Positions 5,225 through 5,826 of a stretch of 5,826 nt of DNA are shown piece by piece. The stretch's first letter is position 1; each line of letters begins with the position of its first letter. The stretch is from contig CANNEJ010000116.1 of NCBI GenBank assembly GCA_947503585.1, positions 1 to 5,826 of the forward strand. The letters are read 5' to 3'. The notes under the pieces were generated by a model. The model did no database searches. It was not told the origin of the DNA and saw only the letters and a program-made list of their open reading frames with translations. This DNA comes from Anaerolineales bacterium. Lineage in GTDB: Bacteria; Chloroflexota; Anaerolineae; Anaerolineales; UBA11657. The position numbers and the translations under genes were made by a program.

Positions 5225-5826
5225 CGGTTGCACTGCTGCCCTTCACAGACGATTTCAAGGACGATTTCAAGAATGACCGCAGCGGGCTGCCCGAAGAAGA
5301 TTACGAGAACCTCAAAAGTTATTACTCCAGCGACGGCTTCAAGATTGATTTCTTTGACGCGAATCTGCTGCAAATGGCGTCCTACGAACAGAACTTTCCA
5401 AATGATTTTGCGGCCCGGCTGCGCCTTAAGTTAGGCACCAACTTATCCACATCTGCCGGCCTGGCGTTTCGCATCGCAGATCAGGACAACTACTATGCGT
5501 TTCTGGTAAACGGCGGTGGTGATTTCTGGCTGCTGAAAATAATCGGCGGCGATGCCGAGACGCTGCAGAGCGCAGAAATAGAGCAGCTGCAAAGCGCATT
5601 CGAAATTGAGGATTTGCGCATTGCTGTACAGGGCTCAGAGTTTCGAGTGTACGCACAGGATATTCTGCTCACGGTGGTGCACGACGAAACTTTTGCAAGC
5701 GGCGGCATTGGGGTCGTGGGCTGGTCGGAGGAAGGTGCGGACAGCCTGCGCTTTGCCCAGCTGGATGTGGTTGAGCATGCACAGCGCAGCGTGCCCGCGG
5801 GCAGCGAATGCACACTCACGCTGGAT
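5092..5826 (+). pseudogene. C-terminal part of the same lipoprotein: linker and LamG-like domain, cut by window edge
   Basis: This frame reads ATRKPTVATATRR, then PTAAPTSTPLPTSTSTSTST, then a globular domain that stays open to the last base of the window. The domain begins with LLPFTDDFKDDFKNDRSGLP. It continues through ENLKSYYSSDGFKIDF, GLAFRIADQDNYYAFLV, GDFWLLKI and ASGGIGVVGW, ending near RFAQLDVVEH. This order (DDF start, a Tyr-rich NYYAF strand, a Gly-rich ASG-GVVG strand and a final F-LDVV strand) fits the LamG/DUF1080-like concanavalin beta-sandwich often found after Thr/Pro linkers in Chloroflexota secreted proteins. That match is from memory of the family, not a search. Binding target and enzymatic activity are unknown; carbohydrate or cell-surface binding is possible. 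If translated alone it could start at the ATG at 5149 (no clear Shine-Dalgarno) and would lack a signal peptide. Removing one 133-bp repeat copy fuses it in frame to the lipobox segment. Confidence 0.8.
5248..5271 (+). repeat. Perfect 12-bp tandem duplication encoding DDFK-DDFK
   Basis: GACGATTTCAAG occurs twice back to back (5248-5259 and 5260-5271) at the start of the LamG-like domain. It is in frame and duplicates the four residues DDFK; related domains usually begin with a single DDF. It should not harm the reading frame. Confidence 0.95.

Larger units (their letters stand above)
4824..5276 (+). pseudogene. N-terminal part of a frameshifted lipoprotein: signal peptide and Thr/Pro linker
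   Basis: The start is the ATG at 4824, preceded by AGGGGG (4811-4816) with seven bases between. The first 33 residues are a lipoprotein signal: basic N-terminus, hydrophobic NLLLACMLAAC, and lipobox L-A-A-C with the lipidated Cys32. The mature protein would be anchored outside the cytoplasmic membrane. A Pro/Thr/Ser/Ala-rich linker follows, with stretches such as TPTAAPTSTPLPTSTSTSTR. Near 5092, where the second 133-bp repeat begins, this frame loses its Thr/Pro character, becomes His/Gln/Cys-rich sequence unlike the first copy, and stops at 5274-5276. The continuation in the +1 frame restores the linker and leads into the C-terminal domain (next entry). What is seen is one gene split between two frames. 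Whether it is a true pseudogene, a switchable gene or a one-base assembly error cannot be told. An in-frame ATG at 4785 is less likely: it has no ribosome site and lies before the -10. Confidence 0.85.

Noticed and set aside
5426..5819. Minus-strand open frames opposite the LamG-like domain
   Set aside because: The plus-strand frame gives a coherent beta-sandwich-like protein; the antisense frames are Ser/Arg-rich without motifs.

Overview
This is a moderately GC-rich bacterial chromosomal window holding four intact or edge-truncated genes and one broken gene. The best guess for the organism is Chloroflexota (Anaerolineae-like). That rests on the style of the DnaK sequence (KRFMGRR, HLGGDDWD) and on a lipoprotein that joins a long Thr/Pro/Ser linker to a LamG-like beta-sandwich, an architecture common in that phylum. 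The assignment is inference from protein style, not from a marker-gene search.

Layout: (1) Positions 1-1460, minus strand, encode the first 486 residues of the chaperone DnaK; the rest lies beyond the left edge. (2) Positions 1461-1803 form a divergent intergenic region with weak candidate promoters on both strands and a GC-rich, hairpin-prone leader. (3) Positions 1804-2766, plus strand, encode a membrane-anchored family 2 glycosyltransferase of the GtrB/ArnC/DPM1-like type, probably starting at a GTG. (4) Positions 2755-2876 are two abutting 61-bp tandem units; the first includes the last codons and stop of the glycosyltransferase. (5) Positions 2897-4363 encode a complete NAD(P)-dependent aldehyde dehydrogenase. 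(6) Positions 4418-4778 are a self-contained cold-shock-protein unit: sigma-70-type promoter, short leader with a hairpin, strong Shine-Dalgarno, 70-codon CspA-family gene and a very good intrinsic terminator. (7) Positions 4824-5826 hold a lipoprotein gene (lipobox signal peptide, Thr/Pro linker, LamG-like domain) that runs off the right edge and is split between two reading frames.

The most notable point is how that lipoprotein is broken. Its linker contains two abutting 133-bp direct repeats that are 97% identical. Because 133 is not a multiple of three, the second copy puts the signal peptide and the C-terminal domain in different frames. With one copy removed the gene reads through without interruption. 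It may be a recent inactivation, a repeat-number (phase-variation-like) switch, or a one-base error in the assembly. Together with the 61-bp duplication and a perfect 12-bp in-frame duplication, the window has three abutting tandem duplications.

The genes do not form a recognisable pathway. DnaK and the cold-shock protein are both stress/RNA-protein homeostasis functions but are separately transcribed. The glycosyltransferase and the aldehyde dehydrogenase are codirectional but separated by the repeat, and nothing ties them functionally. I see no new multi-gene system here.
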